This document shows, in pieces, positions 7,431-16,707 of a DNA stretch of 34,982 nucleotides; positions within the stretch are counted from its first letter, which is position 1, and each line of letters opens with the position of its first letter. The notes below the pieces were generated by a model, which saw only the letters and a list, made by a program, of their open reading frames with translations, did not search any database and was not told where the DNA came from. A program made the translations under genes and the position numbers. The stretch lies in the NCBI GenBank assembly GCA_018654745.1, contig JABILA010000134.1, forward strand, positions 1 through 34,982. The letters are read 5' to 3'. This stretch comes from Alphaproteobacteria bacterium (GTDB lineage Bacteria; Pseudomonadota; Alphaproteobacteria; UBA2966).

Positions 7431-8195
7431 CTATATTTGAATTGAAAAACCACCGTCAACCGGAATAGAAGTCCCGGTCAGAAAATCAGATCCACCCGAA
7501 GCCAGAAATACAGCGATACCCTGAAAATCTTCCGGTTGCCCCCAGCGTCCTTGTGGGGTGCGATCGACAACCTTGTCATGCAAACCATCAACCTGCTTGC
7601 GTGCGTTTTTTGTAAGGTCCGTGTCCACCCAGCCCGGCAAGATGGCATTCACCTGAATGTTGTCAGCGGCCCACGCGGACGCAAGCCCCTTAGTCATCTG
7701 CACGACGCCACCTTTGGAAGTCCCGTAGGGCACAGCGAATGAGGCGCCGAAGATCGACAACATCGAGCCGATATTGATGATCTTGCCACCCCCTGCCCGT
7801 TTGAAAGCAGGGTAGATCGCCTGGCAACAGACAAAGACACTGTTCAGGTTCGTATCGATAATCTTGCGCCATTCCGTCAGAGAATAATCCTGTGGTGGTT
7901 TGCGGTCGTTTATGCCCGCATTATTTACGAGGATATCAACCTGGCCAAATCGCTTTTCGGCAGCCGCAACCATGGCATGACATGAAGCCTCGTCGACAAC
8001 GTCAACTGCAATAAATTCAGCCTCAACACCGAACGACTTTATGTGATCCACAGCCTCACTGGATTTGGCCTCGTCGCGCGCAGCAATGACAATATTTGCA
8101 CCGGCCCGGGCCATTCCTTCAGCCATACCCAGACCCAGTCCACGGTTCCCGCCGGTGACAATCGCCACCTTACCTGTCAGATCAAACAGTTCCAT
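7431..8195 (-). CDS. SDR family NAD(P)-dependent oxidoreductase
   Basis: This is a classical short-chain dehydrogenase of 254 residues. It has the nucleotide-binding TGGNRGLGLG (14-23), NNAG (91-94), catalytic Ser144 (NIGSMLS), Tyr157 and Lys161 (YGTSK), and the PGWVDTDLT loop after the active site. The order and length fit the gluconate 5-dehydrogenase/KduD-like group acting on sugar acids or related alcohols, but the substrate cannot be read from the sequence. GGGGGGAAG stands directly before the ATG. It follows malate synthase G by 18 bases and probably shares its transcript, which hints at a link to organic-acid metabolism. Confidence 0.9.
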   Translation of the reverse strand: MELFDLTGKVAIVTGGNRGLGLGMAEGMARAGANIVIAARDEAKSSEAVDHIKSFGVEAEFIAVDVVDEASCHAMVAAAEKRFGQVDILVNNAGINDRKPPQDYSLTEWRKIIDTNLNSVFVCCQAIYPAFKRAGGGKIINIGSMLSIFGASFAVPYGTSKGGVVQMTKGLASAWAADNIQVNAILPGWVDTDLTKNARKQVDGLHDKVVDRTPQGRWGQPEDFQGIAVFLASGGSDFLTGTSIPVDGGFSIQI

Positions 8196-8213
8196 CTTCC
8201 CCCCCGTGGTGAT

Positions 8214-10379
8214 TTAGGCCTGCGCAGCCTTGGCTTCGCGACGGCGTGCATGAAGAATTGGCTCGGTATAGCCGCTGGGCTGCTCACGTCCCTTGAAAAC
8301 CAGGTCGCAGGCAGCCTGAAATGCTATGCTGCTATCAAAATCCGGTGCCATATTGCGGTATCCCGGATCACCGGCATTTTGTCTATCTACGACAGCTGCC
8401 ATACGTTGCAGGGTTTCAATAACCTGTTCTTCTGTGCAAATCCCGTGGTGAAGCCAGTTAGTAATGTGCTGAGATGATATGCGCAGTGTTGCGCGATCTT
8501 CCATCAGCCCCACATCATTGAAATCAGGCACTTTCGAGCAACCAACACCAGCGTCGATCCAGCGCACAACATAGCCCAACAATCCCTGGGCATTGTTGTC
8601 CAGTTCTTCACTGACTTCCTGCGAAGACAGATTCTGACCCGACAGTAGAGGGACGGTCAAAATATCATCCAGGCTGGCTTTCGCCCGCGACTTCAGTTCG
8701 TCCTGCACAGATGAAACCTTGACCTGGTGATAATGCATGACGTGCAAAGTTGCCGCGGTCGGGGACGGCACCCATGCGCAGCTGGCACCGGCCTTCGGAT
8801 GGCCGATCTTGGCTTCAAGCATCTTGGCCATCTCATCCGGCATGGCCCACATACCCTTACCGATCTGTGCCTTGCCCTGCAAACCTGCAGCAAGACCGAT
8901 ATCGACATTCCAGTCTTCATAGGCAGAAATCCACGGTTCGCCCTTGATCGCATCCTTGCGCAGGAATGGTCCCGCTTCCATGCTGGTATGGATTTCGTCT
9001 CCCGTACGATCCAGGAAGCCAGTATTAATGAAAACCAGTCGGTCACGGGCGGCACGAATACATTCTTTGAGATTAATAGTGGTCCGGCGTTCCTCGTCCA
9101 TCACTCCGACTTTCAAGGTGTTCTGCGGAAGGCCGATCGCTTCTTCAACAGCACCAAAAAGATCCGCAGTGAACGCAACTTCTTCCGGACCGTGCATCTT
9201 TGGCTTTACGATATAGACACTGCCCGACTTGCTGTTATCCCTGTTGCCATCCAGGTCATGTTTGGCGCACAAACTGGTCATCAAACCGTCCAGAATGCCT
9301 TCCGGAATTTCATTGCCATCCGCATCCAGCACAGCATCTGTGGTCATCAAGTGCCCAACGTTTCGCACCAACAACAGGCTGCGGCCCTTCAACGTCAAGT
9401 CACCGCCACCGGCAGCGGCATAAACACGATCAGGATTGAGTTTCCGGACAAGCTGCTTGCCACCTTTTTCGAATACATCTTCCAGATCACCCTTCATCAG
9501 GCCAAGCCAGTTGCTGTAAACAACAACCTTGTCTTCGGCATCTACGGCAGCAACCGAATCTTCGCAGTCCTGAATTGTTGTGATCGCCGATTCAAGCAAA
9601 ATATCATTCTTGCCTGCCAGATCATCTTTGCCAACCGGGTGGTCACGATCGATCTGGATTTCAGCGTGCAGATTATTGTTTTTGAGCAAAACAGCTGTTG
9701 TCACATCGCCGCCAAGGAAGCCAACAAACTTGTCTGCATCCACCAAGGCGGTTTCACTGCCATCGGCCAAAGTAATTACCAACGCGCCATCCTTGACTTC
9801 ATAGGCTTTGACAGCGGCATGGTTACCTGACGACAAAGGGGCAATCTGATCCAGAAAGGCGTTGGCAAATTCAATAACCTTGCCACCCCGTACCGGATTA
9901 TAACCACCACTGCGCTCGGCCCCACCATCTTCGGAAATGGCATCCGTGCCATACAGTGCATCATACAAACTTCCCCACCGCGCATTCGCAGCGTTTAGTG
10001 CGTAACGCGCGTTCATGACAGGCACAACCAATTGAGGTCCGGCAATGACCGCGATTTCAGCATCCACATTTTGCGTGCCGATTTCAAAATCATCACCTTC
10101 GGGGATGAGGTAACCGACATCGATCAAAAACTGTTTATAAGCGCCTGCATCATGAGTCTGGCCTTTGTGGTCAAGATGCCAGGTATCGATTTTTACCTGC
10201 AAATCATCACGCTTTTGAAGCAATGCCATGTTGCGTGGTGCCATCGTTTTAAGAATGCCAGCCAGCGAGGACCAGACATCATCCGCAGACATTCCGGTGC
10301 CAGGGGCCATCCTGGTTTCAACAAGAGTGTGAAGAACTTCAGAGACCTGCAGGCCAGACTTTTCGATACGCTTTGTCAT
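8214..10379 (-). CDS. glcB: Malate synthase G
   Basis: The enzyme condenses glyoxylate with acetyl-CoA to give malate and CoA in the cytoplasm, closing the glyoxylate shunt or glycolate use. Its 721 residues match the long G isoform (about 720) and not the shorter A isoform. Recognisable blocks are [13 protein letters not shown] with the active-site Arg339, [18 protein letters not shown], and [23 protein letters not shown] with Asp628, equivalent to the catalytic base near 631 of the E. coli enzyme. No isocitrate lyase or glycolate oxidase gene is nearby. The upstream 174-base gap to the response regulator should hold its promoter, but I see no clear operator. It begins the seven-gene minus-strand run that ends at 3866. 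Confidence 0.96.
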   Translation of the reverse strand: MTKRIEKSGLQVSEVLHTLVETRMAPGTGMSADDVWSSLAGILKTMAPRNMALLQKRDDLQVKIDTWHLDHKGQTHDAGAYKQFLIDVGYLIPEGDDFEIGTQNVDAEIAVIAGPQLVVPVMNARYALNAANARWGSLYDALYGTDAISEDGGAERSGGYNPVRGGKVIEFANAFLDQIAPLSSGNHAAVKAYEVKDGALVITLADGSETALVDADKFVGFLGGDVTTAVLLKNNNLHAEIQIDRDHPVGKDDLAGKNDILLESAITTIQDCEDSVAAVDAEDKVVVYSNWLGLMKGDLEDVFEKGGKQLVRKLNPDRVYAAAGGGDLTLKGRSLLLVRNVGHLMTTDAVLDADGNEIPEGILDGLMTSLCAKHDLDGNRDNSKSGSVYIVKPKMHGPEEVAFTADLFGAVEEAIGLPQNTLKVGVMDEERRTTINLKECIRAARDRLVFINTGFLDRTGDEIHTSMEAGPFLRKDAIKGEPWISAYEDWNVDIGLAAGLQGKAQIGKGMWAMPDEMAKMLEAKIGHPKAGASCAWVPSPTAATLHVMHYHQVKVSSVQDELKSRAKASLDDILTVPLLSGQNLSSQEVSEELDNNAQGLLGYVVRWIDAGVGCSKVPDFNDVGLMEDRATLRISSQHITNWLHHGICTEEQVIETLQRMAAVVDRQNAGDPGYRNMAPDFDSSIAFQAACDLVFKGREQPSGYTEPILHARRREAKAAQA

Positions 10380-10553
10380 GATGTCAAACGTTGCCCTTGA
10401 TAAATGATGGTGAGACGTAAGATTTTGAAGAATGTAACGAGTAAAACTGGCTGGACTTGCAAAAGAAAGTGCGACCAGACAATCTATTCAATAGTACCAA
10501 ATACGACACTTGCCCCCTGCCCTGCAAGCTTTCACTGACTTCAGGAATAACCT

Positions 10554-10973
10554 CTATTGGTCAGACCCGGGCTCTTTCCATTTTGTCTGTATTTGCGGGG
10601 CTTGTTCTGCGGTTTCGATGCACGTTATTACAACTTCTTTGCTCAACGGCTTCTCCATGACATCGACGACGTTCAACTGCCAGCTTCTGGCCAGGGATCG
10701 CGCGCGGTTCAACAAGTCCGGGTCGAAACCACTAATCAATACAATACGGGCCTCGACTTCCTCAGCCGACATTTCCCGCAATACTTCGATACCATCAAAT
10801 TTCGGCATAACAATATCAAGAATGATGAAATCAGGCCGGGTCTCGACGATGCGTTTCACCAGTTCAAAACTGCTATCGGTCGTTTCAACGTCATATCCAC
10901 AATATTTGCCGATTTCCGCCAAAAACGCCAAAATTGGTGGATCGTCATCCACAATCAGCATCTTTTTACTCAC
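10554..10973 (-). CDS. Single-domain response regulator
   Basis: The 139 residues form one receiver domain with no DNA-binding or enzymatic output. It has the acidic pocket Asp9-Asp11 (VDDDPP), phospho-acceptor Asp53 in FIILDIVMPKFDG, the ISG switch residue near 83 and the conserved Lys in VMEKPLS near 108. Such stand-alone receivers act in phosphorelays or chemotaxis by protein contact. The start is GTG with GAGG six bases before it. The cognate kinase is not adjacent; the hybrid kinase with a terminal Hpt domain at 27265-30648 is one possible partner, but that is speculation. It lies between the VOC gene and malate synthase on the same strand. Confidence 0.92.
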   Translation of the reverse strand: MSKKMLIVDDDPPILAFLAEIGKYCGYDVETTDSSFELVKRIVETRPDFIILDIVMPKFDGIEVLREMSAEEVEARIVLISGFDPDLLNRARSLARSWQLNVVDVMEKPLSKEVVITCIETAEQAPQIQTKWKEPGSDQ

Positions 10974-11060
10974 GTCAAACCTCGTACCAAACTGAATAAT
11001 CCAATGCGCCCCAAGTAATAAATAGGCTGAAAACGCAAAAATTCAAAGCTTGTCAGCCAG

Positions 11061-11483
11061 TTATTCATACAAATTTCGCTTATCTGGCTGATCTGACAAA
11101 TAGCCCAGAATTTCCCATTCCAACCCTGCATCGTCGAAAAAGTAGGCCCGCTTCCGCCACGGATGAGGTGGCGTCGGTTGCCCTTTTTTGTACCCACGGG
11201 ATTCCAGGCGTTCAACCGTTGCTTCGAAATCGTCAGAGACCCAGCCCAAATGATTTACGCCGTAGTCCTGGTAGGTTCGTACCGTTTGCAAAGTTCCATC
11301 ACTACTGTGAGGCTCCTCCAGCGCGATATAGAAACGGTCGTTTCCAATATGTGCCCAGCGATAATTTCCTTCTGACTGTCCGTCGTGTCTGACGAAGAAC
11401 GAAGGATCAACTTGCTTCAGAAACCGAATCGCGGCATCGATGTCAGGAACCGTGATATTTGCGTGCTCGAGATATGTGGTCAC
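11061..11483 (-). CDS. VOC family protein (glyoxalase/dioxygenase superfamily)
   Basis: This 140-residue protein has the paired beta-alpha-beta-beta-beta units of the vicinal oxygen chelate fold. Candidate metal ligands stand at the usual places: His7 (LEHANITV), Glu56 (YIALEE), His78 (VNHLGW) and Glu122 or Glu124 (GLEWEIL). Conservation of all four suggests an active metal enzyme such as a lyase, isomerase or dioxygenase; the reaction is not identifiable. The start is GTG, preceded by AAGGG at a good distance. It is divergent from the rhodanese gene and upstream of the response regulator on the same strand. Confidence 0.85.
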   Translation of the reverse strand: MTTYLEHANITVPDIDAAIRFLKQVDPSFFVRHDGQSEGNYRWAHIGNDRFYIALEEPHSSDGTLQTVRTYQDYGVNHLGWVSDDFEATVERLESRGYKKGQPTPPHPWRKRAYFFDDAGLEWEILGYLSDQPDKRNLYE

Positions 11484-11604
11484 TTTGTGTTCCCTTCGAT
11501 ACTGCAGATTTTACAACAATCTGAAATGCACTCTGGACCTTGCAAGCGCAGACAGGCAAATTATCATATCCAACAAACAAACAGGTCAACAGGAAACCCC
11601 GAGC

Positions 11605-12000
11605 ATGATTACCAAAGGCATCAAGGAACTCTGTGCAGAAGCTGAACAGGTCATAGAAACATGGACAGTAGAACAGGCTCTGGAACAGCATGGCAAAGAA
11701 GACGTCGTGTTTGTCGACATTCGGGATATCAGGGAATTGTGGCGTGAAGGCGCTGTCCCCGGTGCCATTCATGCGCCTCGCGGGATGCTCGAATTCTGGG
11801 TTGATCCGGAAAGTCCTTATGCAAGGGAAGTGTTTCAATCCGGCAAGCGCTTTGTCTTTTTCTGTGCAGCAGGCATGCGTTCCGCCCTTGCGACCCGAGC
11901 CGTCCATGATATGGGGTTGGCTCCGGTGTGCCACATAGAGGGTGGATTTGCCGCGTGGAAGGCCGCCGAAGGCCAAATCGAACCTGTTGAAAAAAAGTAA
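11605..12000 (+). CDS. Single-domain rhodanese-like sulfurtransferase
   Basis: The rhodanese domain has active-site Cys87 in the loop CAAGMRS, preceded by VVFVDIRDIRELWREGAVPGA and followed by HIEGGFAAWKA, the standard start and end blocks. The product would carry sulfane sulfur as a cysteine persulfide. I place the start at the ATG at 11605, giving 131 residues, with AGGA upstream. The open frame reaches back to 11440, but that extra part overlaps the divergent VOC gene and has no domain. It ends two bases before the stop of the convergent transporter gene. A sulfur role alongside the SoeABC-like enzyme 3.7 kb away is possible but unproven. Confidence 0.9.
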   Translation: MITKGIKELCAEAEQVIETWTVEQALEQHGKEDVVFVDIRDIRELWREGAVPGAIHAPRGMLEFWVDPESPYAREVFQSGKRFVFFCAAGMRSALATRAVHDMGLAPVCHIEGGFAAWKAAEGQIEPVEKK

Positions 12001-12002
12001 CC

Positions 12003-13415
12003 TTAAAGGAAGGCCCCGGCGGATACGGCAAATCCAAGTATGATGGACGCCGTTAAAAAGCCGACAATTGTGTAGATGCCGTTCCAGGCAAGTCCAACTG
12101 TCGCCCCGCTACGTTGATTGAGATTGCCTATAATGAGAGTCGACATGGCTACGGGAGACGAGCCGACCGTTAACCCCCATGCTGCCAGATAGGCCGTGGC
12201 AAGAATTACAGGTGAAACACCAAAGGCAGCCGGGTCAGGTAAGGCACCGCCCAAAATCATTACCGTGATGATGGCGTTCAGTCCGAGCAATCCGCCAATG
12301 ATAACCACGGCTATTACCAGCGCCGGAAACAGAAAAGCCGGAGTACTGCTCCATTCCAACGCTGACGCCACCATTTCTGGCTTGAGAAAGCTTGCGATCA
12401 CGGCACCGGCAAAGCCGGCAGTCGACAAAATGGTGACTTCCATTCTGTAATTTGGAACAACTTCACGTGCAAACCGGATGAGGCTGCGGGACATATGCGG
12501 CGCTATTTTAACCGAAGGTCGTTTCGTCGCCTGGGTTGCCAGCCAGATCAGGGTGACAACAGGTGCACCGGTCATGACCCCGGTTGCAAGCGTGACATTA
12601 TAGATGTTTTCCAGGCCTGAACCGATGAAGAAAATGGCAGCGATCAGGACCGCTGGAAAAAGGAAGACAGTCCATCGTTCACTCGATTGAAAAACCGGCA
12701 CGCCTGACGCAGGCGTTGGGTGCGTCAGCCTGTCGATCAACCATCCAAACCCCAGTTGCAGCAAGGCTATGCCTGCGCCGATTGTCAAAACCCAGGGCCA
12801 GCGAACGCCAGGCAAGGACTTCAGGACAACAGCCAGGGTAATAGACATCGGCGACCACAGCAGACTGGATGTAAACCCACGCATCAGAGCTATTGTTGAT
12901 CGCCGGGCCCTGATTTGACGCACGCGTTCGTCACCACCTGCTGATTCCAGGGTATTGGCAGCTGTTACCATGGCACCGAACAGATTCAGACAACCCACAC
13001 TGATGATCGCGCCAAACATCGTACCGCCTGTCCAGAACGCGCTGTATCTGGCACCAGGCTTTTGGGACAATAAAAACTCTCCACAGCGCCGGACAATATT
13101 GGAATCGTCAGCTGCAGCCCGGATGAAGCCCAGAAAAACCAGAAATGCCGTCATAAAGACGCCGCGTTCAAATCCGGTGATAATTAACCTGACCGGGTCC
13201 TCGCTGAGGAATGCAACGCCGACCAGCAAAAAGGCGCCAATCGCGAAACCCTTTCCTGCATTGGGCATTTTTTCCCATTGCGAAGCCACGAATATGGCGA
13301 CGAAAATAACCCCGAAGGCCCCAATATCAGGACGTGACAAATACTCCGCCACCAGCGTCAGGGTTGCAGCCAGGATCATCAACGATCCTGCAATAGCGGG
13401 AGGGACTATTTTCAT
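12003..13415 (-). CDS. Multi-pass membrane protein, putative transporter
   Basis: The 470 residues contain roughly twelve hydrophobic helices in two halves separated by a polar loop near residues 300-335. Each half carries small-residue-rich stretches (FWTGGTMFGAIISVG, and GGLLGLNAIITVMILGGALPDP), a layout seen in ion-transporter-superfamily carriers. I do not recognise the exact family and name no substrate. It follows ubiX by 37 bases on the same strand and is likely co-transcribed. Downstream it ends two bases from the convergent rhodanese gene with no room for a separate terminator, so the two transcripts must overlap. Confidence 0.75.
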   Translation of the reverse strand: MKIVPPAIAGSLMILAATLTLVAEYLSRPDIGAFGVIFVAIFVASQWEKMPNAGKGFAIGAFLLVGVAFLSEDPVRLIITGFERGVFMTAFLVFLGFIRAAADDSNIVRRCGEFLLSQKPGARYSAFWTGGTMFGAIISVGCLNLFGAMVTAANTLESAGGDERVRQIRARRSTIALMRGFTSSLLWSPMSITLAVVLKSLPGVRWPWVLTIGAGIALLQLGFGWLIDRLTHPTPASGVPVFQSSERWTVFLFPAVLIAAIFFIGSGLENIYNVTLATGVMTGAPVVTLIWLATQATKRPSVKIAPHMSRSLIRFAREVVPNYRMEVTILSTAGFAGAVIASFLKPEMVASALEWSSTPAFLFPALVIAVVIIGGLLGLNAIITVMILGGALPDPAAFGVSPVILATAYLAAWGLTVGSSPVAMSTLIIGNLNQRSGATVGLAWNGIYTIVGFLTASIILGFAVSAGAFL

Positions 13416-13452
13416 TTATTAAATGGCAATCCGGCGCGCTCACGATAATTGA

Positions 13453-14034
13453 TCACGTCTCGCTCCTGGCTTGATCTCCGGACCAGCGGCGGAACAGATT
13501 GTGTTCGATTTCGAATTGATCAAGCGCCTTGCCGATGCTCTGATTGATAATGTCCTGGATGGTTTCCGGTCTATGATAAAAGGCTGGAACAGGTGGCAGG
13601 ATAACCGCCCCCAAATCGGCCGCACGGGACATCAGATCAAGATGGCCTTTGTGCAGTGGTGTTTCCCGAACCATCAATACAAGCCTGCGACGTTCCTTCA
13701 AAGAGACGTCAGCCGCACGGGTAATCAAGTTGTCGTTATAGGAATTCGCAATGCCAGACAGTGTTTTGATACTGCAAGGGGCAACAACCATACCACGGGT
13801 ACGAAACGATCCACTGGAAACAGATGCCGCCATATCCTTGTTTGAATAGACGACGTCAGCCATCTCCCGGACTTCACTGACAGTCAGATCCATTTCAATT
13901 TGCAGGTTCCGGCCCGCAGACTCGCTGAGGATCAGGTGCGCCGGGCAATCCGTACCACGCAGGGCACGCAGCATCTCGACGCCATAAATGACTCCGGAAG
14001 CACCCGAGATTGCGATCACCAAAGGTTTGGACAT
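13453..14034 (-). CDS. ubiX: UbiX family flavin prenyltransferase
   Basis: UbiX joins a dimethylallyl group to reduced FMN to make the prenylated flavin used by UbiD-type decarboxylases, including the one in ubiquinone synthesis. The 193-residue protein shows the flavin-binding GASG (11-14), SSGSFRTRGMVVAPCSIKTL, ANSYNDNLITRAADVSLKERR and VLMVRETPLH, all diagnostic of the family. GGGA precedes the ATG. The partner ubiD is not in the window. Together with ubiTUV it makes ubiquinone metabolism a recurring theme here. It heads a two-gene unit with the membrane protein and diverges from the secreted phytase-like gene across 148 bases. Confidence 0.95.
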   Translation of the reverse strand: MSKPLVIAISGASGVIYGVEMLRALRGTDCPAHLILSESAGRNLQIEMDLTVSEVREMADVVYSNKDMAASVSSGSFRTRGMVVAPCSIKTLSGIANSYNDNLITRAADVSLKERRRLVLMVRETPLHKGHLDLMSRAADLGAVILPPVPAFYHRPETIQDIINQSIGKALDQFEIEHNLFRRWSGDQARSET

Positions 14035-14182
14035 TTGTTTCCCATCAAAACTGGTATTGTTGATAAACGCTATCTAACTATGAAAAAGACATGCTGTCAT
14101 GCCCCTCGAACAAGAAGGCGTCTCGACAATCCCCAGAGGCATGATCATAATCCGCCTCCCCTTTCTCAGGATATCGAAATAC

Positions 14183-15190
14183 ATGCGCGCCGTTTATACA
14201 TTTTCCTGTCTTGCTGCCCTGTTCCTCGGCACCCCTGTGTTCGCGGAACCATTGTCCTTTTCAGTTGAACAGGTTTTCGTAAATTCAGTTGAACAGGTTT
14301 TCGTAAATTCAGTTGAACAGGTTTTCGTAAATGAAGACAATCACGACCTGACCCGCGTAGGTGAACTTGAATTCATCAGCGGTATTTCTGTTTCCAGCGA
14401 AGACGACAGGTTCGGTGGATTATCTGATTTATCCGTCTCAGCGGAAGGCCGTCTGATCGCTATCTCGGATAAAGGGGACCGGGTTATTGCCCGGCTACGA
14501 CATGACAAGACAGGCGCTTTGATTGGTCTGGCAGAAGGTGACATCACCAGGCTGCGTACGCCGAAAGGCAAACCATTGAAGGGCAAGAAAAAGTCCGATG
14601 CCGAGGGTCTGGCCCGGACCGCAAATGGATATTTTGTAAGCTTCGAACATAAACACCGAATTCGCTTTTATCCCGGGCAAGATCCCGCCACCCACCCGGC
14701 CGAAAAAATAACGCCTCCCAAGGGGCTGAAAAAAATGCCGAACAATGGCGGTCTGGAAAGTCTAGTTGAAACCGGAGACGGTAAATTGCTGACCTTCAGT
14801 GAAGATATGGTCGCGGGAAACGGGCACACCCAGGGCTGGTTGCGAAGCAATAACGTCTGGGAATCAATCTATCTCAACCGCACAGAAGATTTTGCACCGA
14901 CAGGTATGACCCGTCTGGCATCAGGCGAAATTCTGGTGCTGGAACGCAGTTACAGTTTGTTGAAAGGGCCTGCCGCTCGCATCAGGTTGATCGAACAGAA
15001 AAAAATTGTCGCCGGTGCTGTACTAGTGGGACGTGAAATAGCCCGGTTATCTGGCAGCCAAACAGTCGACAACATGGAAGGCATCAGTGCCGTCATGACG
15101 CCGGATGGAGAACGTATCTATTTGCTATCCGACGACAATTTCAATCCGCTTCAGCGAAATTTGATCTTCATGTTTCGCTTTGCAAATTAG
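14183..15190 (+). CDS. Secreted phytase/esterase-like beta-propeller protein
   Basis: A Sec signal peptide (residues 1-22, MRAVYTFSCLAALFLGTPVFA) is followed by a perfect three-fold 8-residue repeat SVEQVFVN (about 27-50). The rest is the phytase-like esterase domain, a probable beta-propeller, recognised by FGGLSDLSVSAEGRLIAISDKGD, DAEGLART, GGLESLVETGDGKLL and the C-terminal MEGISAVMTPDGERIYLLSDDNFNP. Family members are annotated esterase-like activity of phytase; real substrates are mostly untested. I chose the ATG at 14183 because it puts the signal peptide at the N-terminus; the frame is open to 14099. The gene meets the PNPOx-like gene stop to stop with no spacer. Confidence 0.88.
   Translation: MRAVYTFSCLAALFLGTPVFAEPLSFSVEQVFVNSVEQVFVNSVEQVFVNEDNHDLTRVGELEFISGISVSSEDDRFGGLSDLSVSAEGRLIAISDKGDRVIARLRHDKTGALIGLAEGDITRLRTPKGKPLKGKKKSDAEGLARTANGYFVSFEHKHRIRFYPGQDPATHPAEKITPPKGLKKMPNNGGLESLVETGDGKLLTFSEDMVAGNGHTQGWLRSNNVWESIYLNRTEDFAPTGMTRLASGEILVLERSYSLLKGPAARIRLIEQKKIVAGAVLVGREIARLSGSQTVDNMEGISAVMTPDGERIYLLSDDNFNPLQRNLIFMFRFAN
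14261..14332 (+). repeat. Perfect 24-bp tandem repeat, three copies, in frame
   Basis: The 24-base unit starting TCAGTTGAACAGGTTTTCGT occurs at 14261-14284, 14285-14308 and 14309-14332 with no differences. Each unit encodes SVEQVFVN, and 24 is a multiple of three, so copy-number change would lengthen or shorten the mature N-terminus without a frameshift. It follows the predicted signal-peptide cleavage site by about four residues. Confidence 0.98.
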
Positions 15191-15655
15191 TCATGAACCA
15201 AAATCAAGTGTTTGCTTGAAGCCAAACGAGACCGAATTATCAATCCAGGTAATCGACAACGGGCGAAAACGATAAATTGAAATGGATTCCATCCGCGCCG
15301 CTTGCGCTCCCTTGGTGAATTCACTCAAAAAGGGATATCTGGCCATAAGGGTCTCAAGGCCAGTTTGTTTTTCTGCCGGATCAGACAATTCTTCCCCAAC
15401 GCCCTGAAGCTGAAGCCCCTGTATTTTGCTATAGTCTTCTGCGTTATCTGTGATCGTTCCGGCACATCCGACAGCTCTTGCGAGATCACGGGAATGGCGG
15501 GTTCCAGCATCTGAAAACCAGAACAACTCGAACGCCCGACGGGCATAAAATACTGACGCTGCGTGTGGCCCCTGAGGCCCTGCCGTCGCAAGATTAAAGA
15601 CCGTGTGGTTGTCCAGATATCCGGCAATCGCCTCAGTCAGTTCCGTATCGTTCAA
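15191..15655 (-). CDS. Pyridoxamine 5'-phosphate oxidase-fold protein
   Basis: This 154-residue protein has the split-barrel flavin-binding fold of the PNPOx-like group. The sequence shows FNLATAGPQGPHAASVFYA, the strand pair FELFWFSDAGTRHSRDLA and QLQGVGEEL, the usual order in these proteins, which bind FMN, F420 or haem. It is not the vitamin B6 enzyme itself, whose motifs are absent, and the function is unknown. The start is a TTG with GGGAG eight bases ahead; no in-frame ATG gives a full fold. It ends against the phytase-like gene, stop to stop. Confidence 0.85.
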   Translation of the reverse strand: MNDTELTEAIAGYLDNHTVFNLATAGPQGPHAASVFYARRAFELFWFSDAGTRHSRDLARAVGCAGTITDNAEDYSKIQGLQLQGVGEELSDPAEKQTGLETLMARYPFLSEFTKGAQAARMESISIYRFRPLSITWIDNSVSFGFKQTLDFGS

Positions 15656-15759
15656 TTTGCTGTCTCCCGGAGTAATCAGATATCAATCTTACACCGACTT
15701 AACAGGGGACATCAAATTGTTCACCGGATCAGAGCGAATCCGTTTAAGCTGGAATAGTC

Positions 15760-16707
15760 CTAGATAGTGGTTTCCCCATAATAGAGATTGACCACGTGCC
15801 TCGCCTCGGCAAAGAACAGCCATCGCTCAGTGACAATACCAATCATCATGATAATTGCTGCAAATAAACTGAAAAATACAGCCGAAATTCCTGAAGCCAA
15901 TGCTGCCAGGATGACAAATATGATGGGCACAACAAATCCGGTTGCAATGGCGATGCGCCGGAGTTTGACCGCATGCTTGCGGGCAACCTTGAAACCCATT
16001 TCCTTGTTCAGATAATTGGCGGATGTATTTGGCGTTTCCAGCAAACGAACATCGCCCAACTCACTTAAACCCGTGGCGGTACCTGATGTGGAAGTGACCG
16101 GCGCGTCGTCATTCTGTCGCCAATAATTCATTTTGGCTGCCAGGCCAAACACCAACAAGACAACGGCGATAACCGTGACCGGGACTGTCGGCAAATCAAA
16201 AATATGCAGTAAAGCCAGAAACCAGACTGCGCCCGTCATCGCGGCGAGAAGCACATAATTCACAGGAACGGCTGTCTGGTGCCAGGCAGGAATGGCTTTG
16301 ATTGAAGCGTAAATCATGCCAGTGCAGTAGACGGTGATTGTCGATGTGACGGCAACCAATAATGCAGCAAGCGCAATGCCACCGGAAATTTGTTCGAAAA
16401 AGACCCAGGAGATACCGAGGACAGCTGCCGGCACATATGTCAGCAAAGCAACCACACCTTCTCTCGCCAGCCAGGACGACCGCCATTGGGTAACGGCCCG
16501 CCAGGCACGCTCCGGGTGGCCAAGGTGAAACGTTGAGGCCAGTAAACCAAACGTTATCGCCGCCAACGCCACACCCAGACCCCATAATCCAAGCCATCGA
16601 TCAGCGGGCAACAGCCCCAGACTGACGAACACGCCGATGAAAGCCAACAGCCCGTATCCAAGACCGGAAGCCGTAGTAAAAAATATGACAGAATATGCTG
16701 GGTTCAT
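15760..16707 (-). CDS. soeC: DmsC/SoeC-type quinone-interacting membrane anchor subunit
   Basis: This integral membrane subunit of 315 residues has about eight hydrophobic helices and belongs to the DmsC family, shown by FFTTASGLGYGLLAF near the start and STFHLGHPERAWRAVTQWRSSWLAREG after helix two. Such subunits anchor the molybdenum and Fe-S subunits to the cytoplasmic membrane and exchange electrons with quinone. The ATG overlaps the stop of the ferredoxin subunit gene in ATGA, so the two are translationally coupled. The soeC name follows the subunit A and B assignment; a dmsC-like role in reducing an S- or N-oxide remains possible. Confidence 0.82.
   Translation of the reverse strand: MNPAYSVIFFTTASGLGYGLLAFIGVFVSLGLLPADRWLGLWGLGVALAAITFGLLASTFHLGHPERAWRAVTQWRSSWLAREGVVALLTYVPAAVLGISWVFFEQISGGIALAALLVAVTSTITVYCTGMIYASIKAIPAWHQTAVPVNYVLLAAMTGAVWFLALLHIFDLPTVPVTVIAVVLLVFGLAAKMNYWRQNDDAPVTSTSGTATGLSELGDVRLLETPNTSANYLNKEMGFKVARKHAVKLRRIAIATGFVVPIIFVILAALASGISAVFFSLFAAIIMMIGIVTERWLFFAEARHVVNLYYGETTI

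Noticed and set aside
8727..9830. 367-codon open frame on the plus strand opposite malate synthase G
   Set aside because: It is antisense to a strongly supported enzyme and its translation shows no domain; long antisense frames are expected from the codon bias of such genes.
11440..11604. 55-codon N-terminal extension of the rhodanese frame
   Set aside because: It overlaps the divergent VOC gene start and contributes no domain; the ATG at 11605 gives a normal single-domain protein.
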